This document shows positions 23,628 through 35,834 of a DNA stretch of 64,000 bases, piece by piece. The stretch covers positions 209,663 to 273,662 of the forward strand of contig JAEPRB010000030.1 of assembly GCA_016758965.1 (NCBI GenBank), written 5' to 3'. Each line of letters opens with the position of its first letter. Positions within the stretch are counted from its first letter, which is position 1. The notes beneath the pieces are model-generated. The model was not told where the DNA came from, made no database searches, and worked only from the letters and a program-made list of their open reading frames with translations. The translations under genes were made by a program, and so were the position numbers. This DNA is from Circinella minor. Its lineage: Eukaryota; Mucoromycota; Mucoromycetes; Mucorales; Lichtheimiaceae.

Positions 23628-24924
23628 TTGAATAATAATATTTATAATTATTATATAATACTTACTTTCTTTTTCTTTTAATTTCGTTTCATTTTTTTTT
23701 TCTTCTACTTTTTTTTTCTCAACAAGTAAAAATAAGCAAACAACATTATCATTATTGTTATATTATAACAAAAAAAAAAAAATATCATCACTTAATCTTC
23801 CCTTCCCCACAACATTTAACACAATTTTTTTCTTTTTATCCCCTCACGAAAACACTCCCCTCATCACTCACACACACACACTCTCTCTTACGTACACATA
23901 TATACAAATTCACTATTCACGCACTGACTCATTCACTCATTCACTCAATCAATCAATCGGTACAATTAAAAGGTAGAATAAATCATGTACTTTAAGTATA
24001 CAATTATATGCACAAAAAATAATAGTATATATATATATATATATATATAATATACATAAAAAAACAGAAAGCAAATAATATCTCACCGCGTTAATATTTA
24101 TTACTATTATTTATTATTAATTAATTAATATATAACATCTAAATTGTAACATGAATATTATCCATTGTTGTCAATTTTTATTTTTGTAATGTACATACAG
24201 TAGTTTCCTTTTCGTTATTTTACATAGAGAATGGAGAAAGGGGAATACATTAAATAGCTAAAGACATTATCTTGGATTGCCTTACATACATATAACTTAA
24301 ATCTAATCATTAATGAATTCTGTATTATATTATTATATACCGACAAACAAACAAAAAAAAAAAAAAACAAACAAAGAAAGAAAAAGCTTTTTTTCACCTC
24401 TGGGATTTTTTTTTTTTATTTACAATAAAAATTCTCCCCAAACTATACCACATTGGGATTTTACATAACTATTGATATTGATATTGATATATTTATCTAT
24501 ATCTTATCTCTATATAAAATTTTGTACTGAAATGAATAAGTCAAGAAAAAAAAAAGAAGAGAAAAATAAAACTTTCTATTTCAAATTACTTCTTATAGAT
24601 AAACCATAATTATGGTAAACCTATCATTAATAATACCTCGCTTGATAAAAAAAACAAAAGAGTATGGAAAATTAAGCGAGGGGGGGGGGAGAGGATGTAT
24701 AGATAACAAATTAAAAAAATTATTTTGACAGTTTGTTATATTTCTATGTAAATAACTTATTACTGTGAAATTAAATCCTTCTCTCTTTTTTTTTTTTCTT
24801 GTTTCTGATTCACAATCTTTATTGTCTTGAACCAAAAAAAAAAAAAAAAAAAATTGTCTTTGAAAACTAACTGAATCAAACCAGAAACCAAAACCATCAC
24901 ATAATAATAAGACAAAAGAAAATT
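23628..24924. other. Intergenic region between HSF-type and Medusa-type genes
   Basis: This holds the 3' UTR of the HSF-type gene and the promoter of the Medusa-type gene. It contains an (AT)n microsatellite at 24025-24050, CA/CT-rich stretches near 23870-23950 and a G run near 24680. No coding sequence was found. Confidence 0.5.
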
Positions 24925-27399
24925 ATGGAAACAGCAAGCCAAGTACCAACCTTGGTTGATAAAGATACAACAACACCAAGTAACGAAATTACAATTGCTA
25001 CAGATACTTTTGGTTAGAGCAAAAAAAAAAAATTCACTAATACATAATAGACTTTTTTTTTTCATTTCATAATATATGTATCTATTCGAAAAATAAGAAG
25101 GCATTTTTAATTCTGATTCGATTTATATATATATATAATTACTTAGATTATGTATCGAGTTATCATCATGCACCACCTTATTCAGTTGGAAACAATAATA
25201 GTACCGAAAGTACTGCAACAACAGCAACAACTATAAGTACAACCAATGGAACTCTTGATGGTAATAATCTATCAACAAACGGTTTAATCAGTATGACACC
25301 TCAACCGCAAAATATACGACGCGTTATACAATGGAATCCACACCAAGGTTTATGCGGTAATACAATGACTGTTACAATTGAACAACAAAAAGTGTCGCAT
25401 GTTCCACAAATGAAAATTGTATTTGGAATGCATCCTGTGGAGACAACACAACAACATCAAATTATTCCTACAACGTCCTCATCGATATCATCACCATCGT
25501 CATTATCTAATAATGAAGATGGAGGAAGAGAAAAAAAGATATGGATTACATTGGTTGCTAGAGTACCACCACAACAACCTGGAAATACAATTGTTGATGC
25601 TGGTCAAGTGCCATTATCTATTTGTGTATATGAAAATAGTCGTGTGGATCAATGGGCATTTGGTACATTTACATATGATAATATACATCATCAGCAACAA
25701 CAACAACAACAACATCATCATCAGTATAACCAAGGTGAAGAGCAGCAACATTATTACCATGATTATTCGACCAGTAGTGCAACAGATACACCTGGAGATT
25801 CAGGGTTATCAGCAGGTAAATATTATGTAGAAAGTCTTGGAATAGATTAAGAAAGGAAATAAATTACCATTTTTTTTTAGATGGATAAATGTCATTTACA
25901 TGTATAAACATCATTGATAGATATATCGGAAAGTTACCAATTATTACAACTATTGGCACCCTATGATGATCCAGCACTTAAACAACCAGATCCAATTGAT
26001 CATGTACATGGTCCTACACCGACGCAAGCAACAGATTTATTAGCACAAATTCAAAATCAACAACAGTTTGAACTTCAACTTCGACAACAACAACAACAGC
26101 AGTATACACCAACAAATACAGCCCCCCATAGTAATAATAATACTATAACAACACCCAATACTACCCCGAGCACAACCCCTACCACAACAACGACGACACA
26201 TTATTACTATACAAGTGTTAACAATAGTAATAATAATAATGAATACACCTATTATACAAATAATAATAATAGTAATATTCAACTTAACAGTAATAGTCCA
26301 TATCGATGTTATTCTCAAACACCACCTTCTAATATGATGAATACATCAATGACAACACAAACACCTACTTCATCATCATCGTCATCATCATCATCGTCAT
26401 TACCATCATCTACAACAAACACTTCATCTATGGTGATTCATCCATTCGGAGGTGTTTTAAATAAAGCACATTTAAAAATATGTGGTGACTTAAATGATAT
26501 GACTATGAATTGGACACCACAGGAATGGCAGGCAGGCCGACGTTTAGTTCAATTTATTCGTAATATGGATGGTGAAACAAGTGATGGACATGCACAAATT
26601 GAATGTTCTTTTCAACCTATGGACCAACAAGAACATCAACAACAACGTATGCGTGAAAATATGGCAGCAGCCGCAGCCGCAGCCGCAGTGGCAGCCGCTG
26701 CGGCTGCTGCAGGTCATAATTATTCGCATCATCACCATCATCCAGGTCTACAACATCATCAACAACAGCAACAACAACATCATCATCATACTCATCATCA
26801 ACAACATCACCACAGTTTACAATCCCCGCATCATAAATCATCTTCTTCTCTTGTAGTATCATGTATTTATTGGCGTGAACGAGATGATTATTATATTACA
26901 TCAGTTGATTGTATTTATTTGTTAGAAGGTCTTATTGGTGTTCAATTTACAGTAGAAGAAAAGAATCGTATTCGTCGTAATTTAGAAGGGTTTAGACCAT
27001 TGACTGTAAGCAAATGTAAACCTGATTGTGCAGATTTTTTCAAATTAATTATGGGATTTCCTAATCCAAAACCAAGAAATATTGAAAAAGATGTAAGAAA
27101 AAAAGAAGAACAATGGATGATATGATGAAAAGTAAAGAGGGGATAATTATTTTACTAAAACTGAAACGTTTTTTATTTTTTCATATATATATTAGGTTAA
27201 AGTATTTGCTTGGAAAACATTACCACATGCATTAAGGAAGATTATTCGAAAATATACACCTAGTTATAGTAGTACAATTGGTCTTGGTCAACAACAACAG
27301 AGGTTACATCATCAACAGCAACAACAACTATCCATGATGCCACAACAACAACAACAAGGTCAACAATCTTCTTTAATTTCACCTTATAGTAGAATCTAA
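24925..27399 (+). CDS. medA: Medusa (MedA)-family developmental regulator
   Basis: MedA proteins are fungal nuclear regulators of conidiophore and spore development (Aspergillus medusa). Exons are 24925-25012, 25147-25815, 25921-27092 and 27196-27399 (710 aa). The N-terminal conserved block begins RRVIQWNPHQGLCGNTMTV at about residue 87. The diagnostic C-terminal block (about 564-670) includes YYITSVDCIYLLEGLIG, KNRIRRNLEGFRPLTVSK and FFKLIMGFPNPKPRNIEKDV, then VFAWKTLPHALRKIIRKY. These match the ascomycete MedA signature closely. Between the blocks lie long Gln, Asn, Thr, His and Ala runs, a WTPQEWQAGRRLVQF motif and no other domain. The last intron falls between KDV codons. Orthology to MedA is firm; the role in this non-conidial lineage is not known. 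Confidence 0.88.
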
Positions 27400-27895
27400 T
27401 TTAAAATAATAATAGTTAATAATAACCATAATAATAAAATAAACGGATTTTCCGTCCTCATTCAAAAAAAAAAAAAAAAAAAAGTACACTTGTATTATTG
27501 TGCTCTTCTCTAGTAACTTCTTTTATTGTTATTATTTTTCAAAATGTTAAACTAAAAAGAGCTTATAGAGAAAAAAAAAAGAAAGAAAGAAAGAGAGGTA
27601 GCTCAAATTTGTAAAGGAAAAGATAGAAAAGGGAAAGAGAAAGGGAGATAGGGTAGGGGTAGGGGTGGGGTAGGTGGGGATTTTAAGTTGGGTAGGGATT
27701 TTGGAATTATAAAGAAGGAAGGATGATATGCAAAAAGAAAAGGAAGTAAGAAAAAAGATAAAAAAATATGCGAATGGGATTTATTGTGTTTATATGTATT
27801 TGTGAGAGTGAACTGTTTTTAATAATAGATTGTATATATTATAATATAATATATAAGTTTGTGATATGTTTTTTTTTATTGTCTTTTATTCTCTT
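27400..27895. other. Convergent intergenic region with G-quadruplex motif
   Basis: The Medusa-type gene (+) and CSE1 (-) end toward each other here. AATAAA-like signals lie near 27433-27441, followed by a poly-A run at about 27465-27483. From 27650 to 27681 the plus strand reads repeated G3-4 blocks separated by TA, T or GT, a strong G-quadruplex candidate. No coding sequence is present. Confidence 0.6.
27651..27680 (+). promoter_or_regulatory. Candidate G-quadruplex between gene ends
   Basis: The tract has five G blocks: GGGTAGGGGTAGGGG, then TGGGG, then TAGGTGGGG. It lies between two converging genes. G4 structures there could promote polymerase pausing and termination. This is a motif call only. 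Confidence 0.4.
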
Positions 27896-30800
27896 TTAAA
27901 AATGAGACATTGAGATACCAGCACTTTCAAAGTATTTAGGTAAAAACTGACTTGCTTCAGAAGGCATAACAGATTTAACAGCACCTCTTTTTTCTGGTGC
28001 CATGGCAATAAGTTGTTGTGACAAATAAACTTGGCATGGAGGCAAGGATGCTACTGGATCTTCTCTTACAGGAGCAGCTGTTGATAATTTAGCAAAAGAT
28101 GTCTGATAACCCGTGGTTTCTTCATTAATGTCTAAAGTATATAAATCATCGGGTCCTTCATCGTTGGCAGTAGGTGGTAATTCCAACATACGAAGTAAAG
28201 CAGTGAAAACATTGGGCCATACATTATTGATATAAGGTTGTTGTAAGATCAAATCACTTTGTGTCAATAATCGAACGATACCAACACCACAGATCTTATA
28301 ATCAATAGGATCACGAAGAGCATTCAAATCAGCTGTAACAAAGATAGTAATGATTTGACCAAATAATCTATATAATATATAATATATAATTAAATTTAAT
28401 TATTCATATGTATTATATATATATATATATATTCCTTCCAACATAAAAATTTACATACCCTGGTTGCATACTATCAAATACTCGAATTAATACGTCAGGT
28501 CCACCCAATTTCTCTAATACAAAGAATAAGCATACCCAAAGAGTAAAGTTACGTGTAAATCGATCAAAGATAATCTTATCACCCTTCTTTTTCGACATTA
28601 AACGAGTTAATACAGCTGTCACAAGAGCAGGAAGGTATCTAGAAAGAATTTCACTAATAATAATAACAGATAATTCCGTGGTAAATGAGTATAAACATTT
28701 CTCACCTTTTTTATTATTATTTTATTTTACCATAGCCAACTCTCAAAATATATAACTTACATTGGGACAGTTTTAGTGACTGCAATCAATAAAGATAAAG
28801 CATAATGATCATTTTGACGGGAATTGATAAGTTTTTGTTGAAAGATACCAAGAATAGGTTCCAATTTATTACTTGCCAAAATAGTATTAATACCCTTGGT
28901 CAAATAAACTTCAAGTAATCTTACAAGAGCTGGAATATTGCCTTGTTCCCAAAGTGGAGGATTCAATAATGGATCCAAAAGAGAAACATAAGCAGGAGAT
29001 AAGTCTTGACCAGTATGATGATCCAATAATTGAGCCAGCAATTGGAAAACATATGGAGTAAATTCTGATTTTTTACCAAAAGAAAAAAAAAATTGTTAAA
29101 AATTATTTCTTAATAATAATAGCTCATTTTTTAATTTTTTTTTTTTTTACCTTGAATATCTCGACTTAAAATAGTTTGGAAAGGTCCAAATAACATGTTC
29201 TCAAATTCTCCAACAGCACCGGTCGAAACAGGACAAATGAAACGAATCAAAGCACCGATACTTTCAAAAATATAATGATTAAATCTTGGATTACTTGGAT
29301 TATTACTGACAATACCCAAAATATTTGTTAGTTTGCCCATAATAACATTGACATAAGGAACCATATCTTGACGACAAGTAATGATGACACGCATAACAGC
29401 ACGCATTAAATAATCATTTTCTGATAATTTTTCTGGTGTTACACCAGCTTCAATAAGTCGGAATAATTCCACAAGTAATTTTTCTGCATATGGAGCAATA
29501 TCCTGAGCAGAGAATCTATTATTAATAAATGTGGGGTAAAAGAAAAGATAAAATCGATTTGTTAATAAAATATTATTATTTTTGTTTGCTCATTGATAGT
29601 TCCCTCTAAAAAATAATTTTATACATACAACATGGACTTTCCTTGACGAAGGAAAAGAATACGTTCAATTGCAATAGCAGAATATGTATGAACGACATAA
29701 TTAGTTGATTCCAAATGTTTTACCAAAAGTGGAAATACAGTAAGCAGTTGATCTTTGGTAAGCTATATATAAAAGAAAAACAATTCAATCTTTTCGTTCA
29801 GTCAAAGAAAACCAAAGAAATTATGCTTTTTTTTTTTTTTTGCACTTTTTTTGTTTTACATACCTGACTTCTAAAAGTATACAAAAACTTGATAGCATCC
29901 ACTTTGAGAATAGGTGATCCAGCATTCACATCCGTTTGTAAATCACCAAGAATATGTTTAGTAAAGAAATCAACAATATCAACTAAATTATTTGTTTGAG
30001 TAACACCAAGTTGTGTGGTTGAAGTTCGGCTAGCAATAGCGACCAATAAAAAGATGGCCATATTTTTATCCTTCCAATTTGCTTGAGGATTGGCACCATG
30101 TTGCTATGATAAAACAAAACAAAAATATAATTATTAATAAATGAATCCATTTTTTTTTTTTACAAATTTGACATTGTTGTTTTTTTTTATTACCTCCAAG
30201 AAATATGTAATATATTTAGTAATAATTTGTGTAGTTTGTGATTCATAACGTTCCATCAAACCACGAATAAAATCAGCAGCAGCACGTCGACGAGTATCCG
30301 TATCTTTTTATATATATATAGATCGATTTAGAACACACTTTTCCCTTTCTCTCTTTCTCTTTAAATTATATTAGTAGATTCCATACCTGAGCCTTCTAAA
30401 TCTCGACGAATATATTCAATTGGATTATCTTCAAACAATTCCTCGTCCACCTCTAATTTTTTTTTTCAAAATTTGCGTAAATACGTTTCTCATCATCATA
30501 ATTTCTTATTTCCTTCCCCCTTCATTTATTCAATGCATTAACTTTTTTTTTAATACCTCTCATTGCAATATTCTTAAGTGCTATCTTTTCACACATTTGA
30601 GCCATAGTTTCACCTGAAGTGACGGCTGGAGCCATACGTTCCAACTTGACCATACATGTAAGCAATGAAAGCGCTTTACATACCAACTAAAAAGTCCATA
30701 TATAAATATACATATTTTCAATTAATAAACCGTTTTTTTTTCTTGTTTTCCATATTATATTAAATGTTACTTCTAATATTATTAACTATTATTTATTATT

Positions 30801-32002
30801 TCAACTTACTGTATCATATTTTCCTTCTTGACCCAAACTCATTAATAATTGAACAATAATACTGAAGAAGCCATCCATATATGGGAAATCTTCTTCGTAT
30901 TTTTGAGTATATAATTCCAAGATTTCACAAATACCGGTCTTAATACGTTCAAGAGCACCAGCTTCATCTTCATCCTAAAAAAATTATATACATATAAATA
31001 TATAATTTCACATAAATACTCACACAAAACACATTCAGCCCCCACCAAAAAATAAAAAGTAAAGACACTTACATTATTATCAAGATATTGGTTATTATAT
31101 ACCAAATAATACTGGAAAAATTCCATAAATTTACCCATATTATCTTCAAAGAATTCAGGTAAATCTTGACAATTTAAATCATAAAAGATTTTAGTAAGTA
31201 AAATTAATGATTGGGATAATGGCTTTAAAGCTTCAGCATTAGCAACATTATCTTTAATTAATTTATCGGTAATCTATTATATTTATATACATGATGAATA
31301 TTTATTATAAATATTATTATTACTATTTTGTTGCTTGTTATCATTAGTAGCCAAAATTAAAAATAAAAAAGATCTTTTTTTTTGGTACCTGGAAAAGTTG
31401 TAAATAAGGTTCACAGAATCGATCAAGTACATATTTAATATCGATAAACAAAGAGTCTGAAGCAAATTGTGATCGCCATCTAATATATATAAATATTAAT
31501 AAATCATCACCAGATTCTACACTCCAACATCCCTCCAATAATATTAATTTACTTACCTTTTAAAAATCGAATGAGCAATTTGTAGAATACCATTATTAAC
31601 ATTATAATCACTTGGACTTAAACGATTAATTAATTGCTATATATAAAATATTATATTCATATCTTTTTATATTAGCAAATCCCTTCAAATATTTCATTGT
31701 AATGAAAAAGACACTTTTTTTTTTTTTTTTACCTCAAGTAAATTATTCCACTTTTCGGGGAAATCTTCGTCTGCCATGATCGCCAAAGCATCACTGATTT
31801 GAAGTTGGATCTTTTCTGGTACACTAATCAATAATTGAACAATTTCTGCTTTGATCATGTCACGATCTTGCAAGGCGATCTTGTTTGCATTCTCATTATC
31901 CTAATTTGAGAAAGAAAAAATTAGTATTACTATCAATTATGGTTGAAGTAACCAATCGATTAAATGAAAGAAGAAAAAAAAAGACGCGTTATGCTAAACT
32001 GT

Positions 32003-32035
<33 letters not shown>

Positions 32036-32396
32036 GTATGGAAACTTACGGGAACCCAATGACGTTTAATATAATTTTTAAAATACAATGAACCGGCAAA
32101 TCGAAGGGTTAAATCAGCATTGTTATCACCAATTAATTTTAATAATAGAATGGGAAATCCTTGTTGTACTTCGACGTCACCTAACTGACGTTCAGCTAAA
32201 TCAAATAATAAAAAGAAAAAAAAGGATCAGTCTTCTCTTTTTCTTTTAAAAAAAAAGATTCTTTTATTTTTAAAAGCCAACAAACATATACATATATTTA
32301 GATGGTTATATGTTTACCTTCTTTTTGAGAAGCAGGATTAAGAGTTTGTTGCAAATACTGCTGAAGTGCAGCATAAGTTTGTTCATTGATCTCCAT
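27896..32396 (-). CDS. CSE1: Exportin-2 / importin-alpha re-exporter (Cse1/CAS)
   Basis: Cse1 returns importin-alpha to the cytoplasm with RanGTP. I resolved 16 minus-strand exons: 32396-32318, 32195-32050, 31900-31733, 31636-31557, 31479-31389, 31273-31073, 30974-30810, 30686-30557, 30452-30387, 30303-30194, 30103-29864, 29762-29629, 29515-29151, 29064-28761, 28638-28459 and 28367-27896. They total 2931 nt, or 976 aa, against about 960-970 in yeast and human. The N-terminal importin-beta-type region has LQQTLNPASQKEAERQL and FKNYIKRHW. Conserved Cse1 blocks follow, such as EDNPIEYIRRDLEGSDTDTR, RRRAAADFIRGLM and DYLMRAVMRVI. The protein is all HEAT repeats. Start is the ATG before EINEQTY. 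Introns are 54-190 bp, and the last exons are the longest. Confidence 0.95.
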
Positions 32397-32608
32397 TTGA
32401 GTTTATGGGTGGTTTGTTGCGTAGTGCACGCGTCGTTCAAAAAAGAAAAGCAAAGGCAAAAAAAAAACGAGTGCTAAAACAATTCGAAAAATATATAAGT
32501 AAAGCAAAAAGATTCAACTTCCGATAAAAATCGGGTTAAAGCTTTTGTCTGGGGATAACAGCAACTTGGCTTTAATAAATGTCCCAATGTGTGTGGTCTT
32601 ATTAATAT

Positions 32609-32824
32609 AAGTACTATTTGTATAGAAGCTACCTACAATGGGTATTATACAAACTTACTACATTACTTGTAATACTTGCTGTTTTTTTATTTTTGATACC
32701 AGGTAATGTTGTAGACAGTCAGGAAATAATTGTAAAAAAAAGAAGTTTAAATTGCCGTAAAAATCATTTGTATAAAAAATACAATAAAAATTTAATGAAG
32801 CCATGCTACTGTATCATTAATTAG
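32609..32824 (+). other. Coding-like segment with signal-peptide character
   Basis: An acceptor-like AG precedes an open segment that begins YYLYRSYLQWVLYKL. It then has a strongly hydrophobic stretch LLVILAVFLFLIPG and a short Cys- and Lys-rich tail, ending at TAG 32822-32824. It looks like a secreted or membrane-anchored small protein. It has no upstream ATG in frame, so either a first exon is missed or it is a relic. Confidence 0.25.
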
Positions 32825-32874
32825 GTAGTATAGCTGCTATCTAACAACATATCATCTCTTTATATTAAGTTCTA

Positions 32875-33100
32875 CAGTCATATTAAGAACGACAAACTCT
32901 CTTTGCTTGAATTGTTGATTGGGTCTAAACAAGCTAACCAACAGATTGATTATAGTAATAGTAATATAATGATTCACAACAATCCAATGATTTCACTTCA
33001 AACACGTAATAACTACAAGGAATCTAAAACGAGATCTCTTGTAAAAAAAGAAAATCATGATGATTATTTACAACAAGTGTTATCGTCAAGACCCATTTAG
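32875..33100 (+). other. Coding-like segment, function unknown
   Basis: After an acceptor-like TTATATTAAG the frame stays open to TAG 33098-33100. The peptide has balanced composition with the phrase LLELLIGSKQANQQIDYS and ends YLQQVLSSRPI. It has no ATG start and no recognised family. The preceding segment ends in a stop before a usable donor, so the two could not be spliced in frame. Confidence 0.25.
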
Positions 33101-33734
33101 CTTTTGAACGAAAATTCTCTTTTTCAAACCACAAGATCCAAACATATTGTATTCAACATTATTTTGTAACTCTTTCTTAAGAAATGATACCAAAACTGTG
33201 ATGAGTTCAAAATTCTTATTAAAAAGGGTATGGTTTAATAATAGTTTATCACTTACAACAATTCAGTTTCAGACTTTTATAATAATAATTCATTGTTATA
33301 TAATGAGCGCGTTTCTTCTTTTCTCTCTCTTTTTTTTTCATAATTCTTTTCATATAATCATCAAAACAGGATTCATATCTAGACCATTAGAAATAGGACG
33401 TGATTCTAATGGCAGTTGATGACCCCACGCATCAAGTGGGTCATCTCCAATGCCACAATTAATATGAATCAAGGTAATTTCAAAAAAAAAAGTTATATTT
33501 TTTTGTTCTTTATAAAATTGTCACTTTCGGTTAAAGACAGTTCAACTTATAAAATAAAATTATACATATTACTAGACCATTTGAATCTAGCTATAAATCC
33601 TCAAGCTGAATGTACGTTAAAAAGTTCATCATATAATGAGTATATTATATATGATCGGGTATATCAAGCAGCACGAGGAAACCCGATCGGTCCTGGCTCA
33701 TATAATAAAGCAATCAAATTAGAGGGGTTAGATC

Positions 33735-33792
33735 AAGTTGGTCTTAAATACTAGACCAACTTAGACCAGATTGGTTTCAAGTTAGACCAGTT
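33735..33792. repeat. Hairpin and AGACCA direct repeats
   Basis: The arms AAGTTGGTCT (33735-33744) and AGACCAACTT (33753-33762) are perfect inverted repeats around an 8-base loop. Two further TTAGACCAG copies follow at about 33761 and 33783. This looks like a transposon terminus or a short palindromic element. Confidence 0.4.
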
Positions 33793-33976
33793 GAGAAAGC
33801 ATTGTTTAGAGTTTATCTGAAGAAGGAACCAACAATAACGGCAATCACATTTTCAAAACCATAAACAATATAACAGTCTAAAATCGTGCGGTTCAAATTT
33901 GTTTTAACAATAATACTTCCAAGAACCATTAAAAGGTTACTTGCTCTTCTTAGATGAGCACTCTTTCACCAAGTGA

Positions 33977-35024
33977 ATGTTTTTTTTTTCATTCTCTACC
34001 AAAAAGAAACCGGTTGTTATAACAACTCCACCTATACATTATTCTGTTATTCGTATCTTACACGGCATTGATCTACAAGATAATGTCAGTATTTATATTC
34101 CACTACAGCCAACCAATCGTCAACTCATTCACCCTGATGAACCATTAAAACCTACACCAGAATACCTGGCATATAAATCGTAAGTCTCGTATTTTTATTG
34201 TATGATTTATAATTTACTTCTGATACTTGGTTCTAACTTACCAATTTTATTTTTATCTTAGTGACCTTGAACAATCGATTGCCATCACCCCACCACCAGA
34301 GGACCTTTTGCTCTCAAGAGCCATGCCACATTTGCACAACTATATTCGCCAAACGCATGCCGATGTTATGCAGCAAGTAAATCATAATAATCAGCTGCTT
34401 CAACAACATGTAAACGTCTTTAACCAGTCTATGGGGGACCTTGCAAATGGGCGTCTTACAATTTCGGTTCAGTGGGCGCCAAACTCGTCTGCTGCTCCAA
34501 ACGACAGTTCAGCTTCTGCTACTCCATCATCGTCATCCATGTCACCATCATCACCCATCAACATTCCATCAGTCACACCTTCCATAAATCTACCCCAACA
34601 TCCACATCCACATCAACCAGTCACTACACCTTCTACCATTACCACGCCATCCCAGCAGTCACCGCATTATATATTGAGTTCAGGTGTATGCACAACACAA
34701 GATTTATGGCGCGAATGGCATGATGGCTTATCTAGTGGTCCTGGTATCAAGGATTTTGAAAACCAGTGGGGAACGGTATGGCGAAAAAACCAGAGCAAGA
34801 AATATAATCGTCGAAAACGAGTTATAGAAGGAGTTAAAGCGTACATGGAGCTTCACATGTTGCAGGTGGATGAAGCTTTAAAAATGGTTGAATATTGGCG
34901 CAAAAATCCGAAACCTGAATGGTATTCTGAAGGTGTTAAAGAAAGGTCGTTAGATTGGATGGGGGAGAACAAAGATAAATGGGAGCATGTAGAAAAAGCT
35001 CCTATTTCATACACAAACACATAG
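33977..35024 (+). CDS. Gcr1-type C-terminal domain transcription factor
   Basis: The exons recognised are 33977-34179 and 34262-35024 (321 aa). The C-terminal block (about residues 215-300) starts VCTTQDLWREWHDGLSSGPG, continues FENQWGTVWRKNQSKKYNRR, then RVIEGVKAYMELHML. This order of Trp-rich segments matches the GCR1_C DNA-binding domain, named after the yeast activator of glycolytic genes; in other fungi such proteins have varied roles. The N-terminal exon has VVITTPPIHYSVIRILHGID. The middle is a Ser/Pro/Thr/His linker. The ATG at 33977 begins a Phe run and may not be the true start: an acceptor-like AG at 34005-34006 lies close to where conserved-looking sequence begins. A missed upstream exon is likely. 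Confidence 0.7.
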
Positions 35025-35834
35025 TTATTTCTACAGACAAATGACCAATATTATTATTAATTACCTTTTCTTTTTCTTACAAAATATATATTATCTTCTC
35101 ATATACTTAACTTTTTCTGTTTTATCACATTCTACCTTATTTAATAAAATGAAATATCTTTACAATATTCTTGATAACAAATTTCTCTTTTCATATATAT
35201 TACTTTTGTCCTTATCTGATAAAAATGGTACCATATGCCCTGTTTTTCAATAAACGAAATATGAAAAAAGTCGAAGTGAACAAACGTGAGAATCACATTG
35301 TTGTATCTTTATCATATTCACTATGGATCGATCAAAATACTCTTCAAAGCATAAAAAAGTGTATTTCACAAGACTTTTGTTACTACGATGTCAATAAATA
35401 TGATAAAATAAAAAGTTAAAATCAAATTTAATTTAAATAGATTAATGAAAAATTACAATGGGATTAATGACATGAATGCTGTTTTCATTTTTAAGATTTA
35501 TTACGATTCTTCTATGCGCATAAAAAAAAGCGCTTGTGTTCAAACAAAAGCCAGTAATATTGCACAGGACGTCAGGGTGAATTATGTACATAACAACCCT
35601 CGACCAGGCTGTTATTCACTTCTAAAAGCCCTGGAATTTTACTTCCCGACGGGACGCGGGCGGACGCATGGGGACTTGTGGGTGTAATAAAATATTCTTT
35701 AGCTGAAATCAATTAGTAAGGGTAATAACATCCAGCACTATGCATATCATAAAAAGACCTTTTTTTCAGATCTCAAACCTTTTATCTTCCTTACTAGATG
35801 TTGTCGCCGTCGCTCTGATAAATTGAATATTTAT
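35025..35834. other. Intergenic region with minor open frames
   Basis: This holds the 3' flank of the Gcr1-like gene. A frame at 35445-35687 (+) starts at an ATG and ends GYCSLL-type residues then FPTGRGRTHGDLWV; its last third is unexpectedly GC-rich (35560-35690) and may be a TE fragment. I cannot support it as a gene. Confidence 0.35.

Larger units (their letters stand above)
32397..33976. other. CSE1 promoter and unresolved coding-like segments
   Basis: This lies between the divergent CSE1 and Gcr1-like genes. Two open segments at 32609-32824 and 32875-33100 look coding but could not be joined. A third lies near 33640-33754 and encodes a phrase beginning RVYQAARGNPIGPG. A hairpin and AGACCA repeats occur at 33735-33792. 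It may contain 5' exons of the Gcr1-like gene or decayed elements. Confidence 0.4.

Noticed and set aside
26040..26862. Overlapping frames inside the Medusa-type exon
   Set aside because: They are shifted readings of the Gln/His/Asn repeats; the sense frame contains the conserved MedA blocks.
32618..32824. Complete secreted-protein gene starting at 32618
   Set aside because: The apparent start is TTG, which is not acceptable for a nuclear gene. It is kept only as a coding-like segment.
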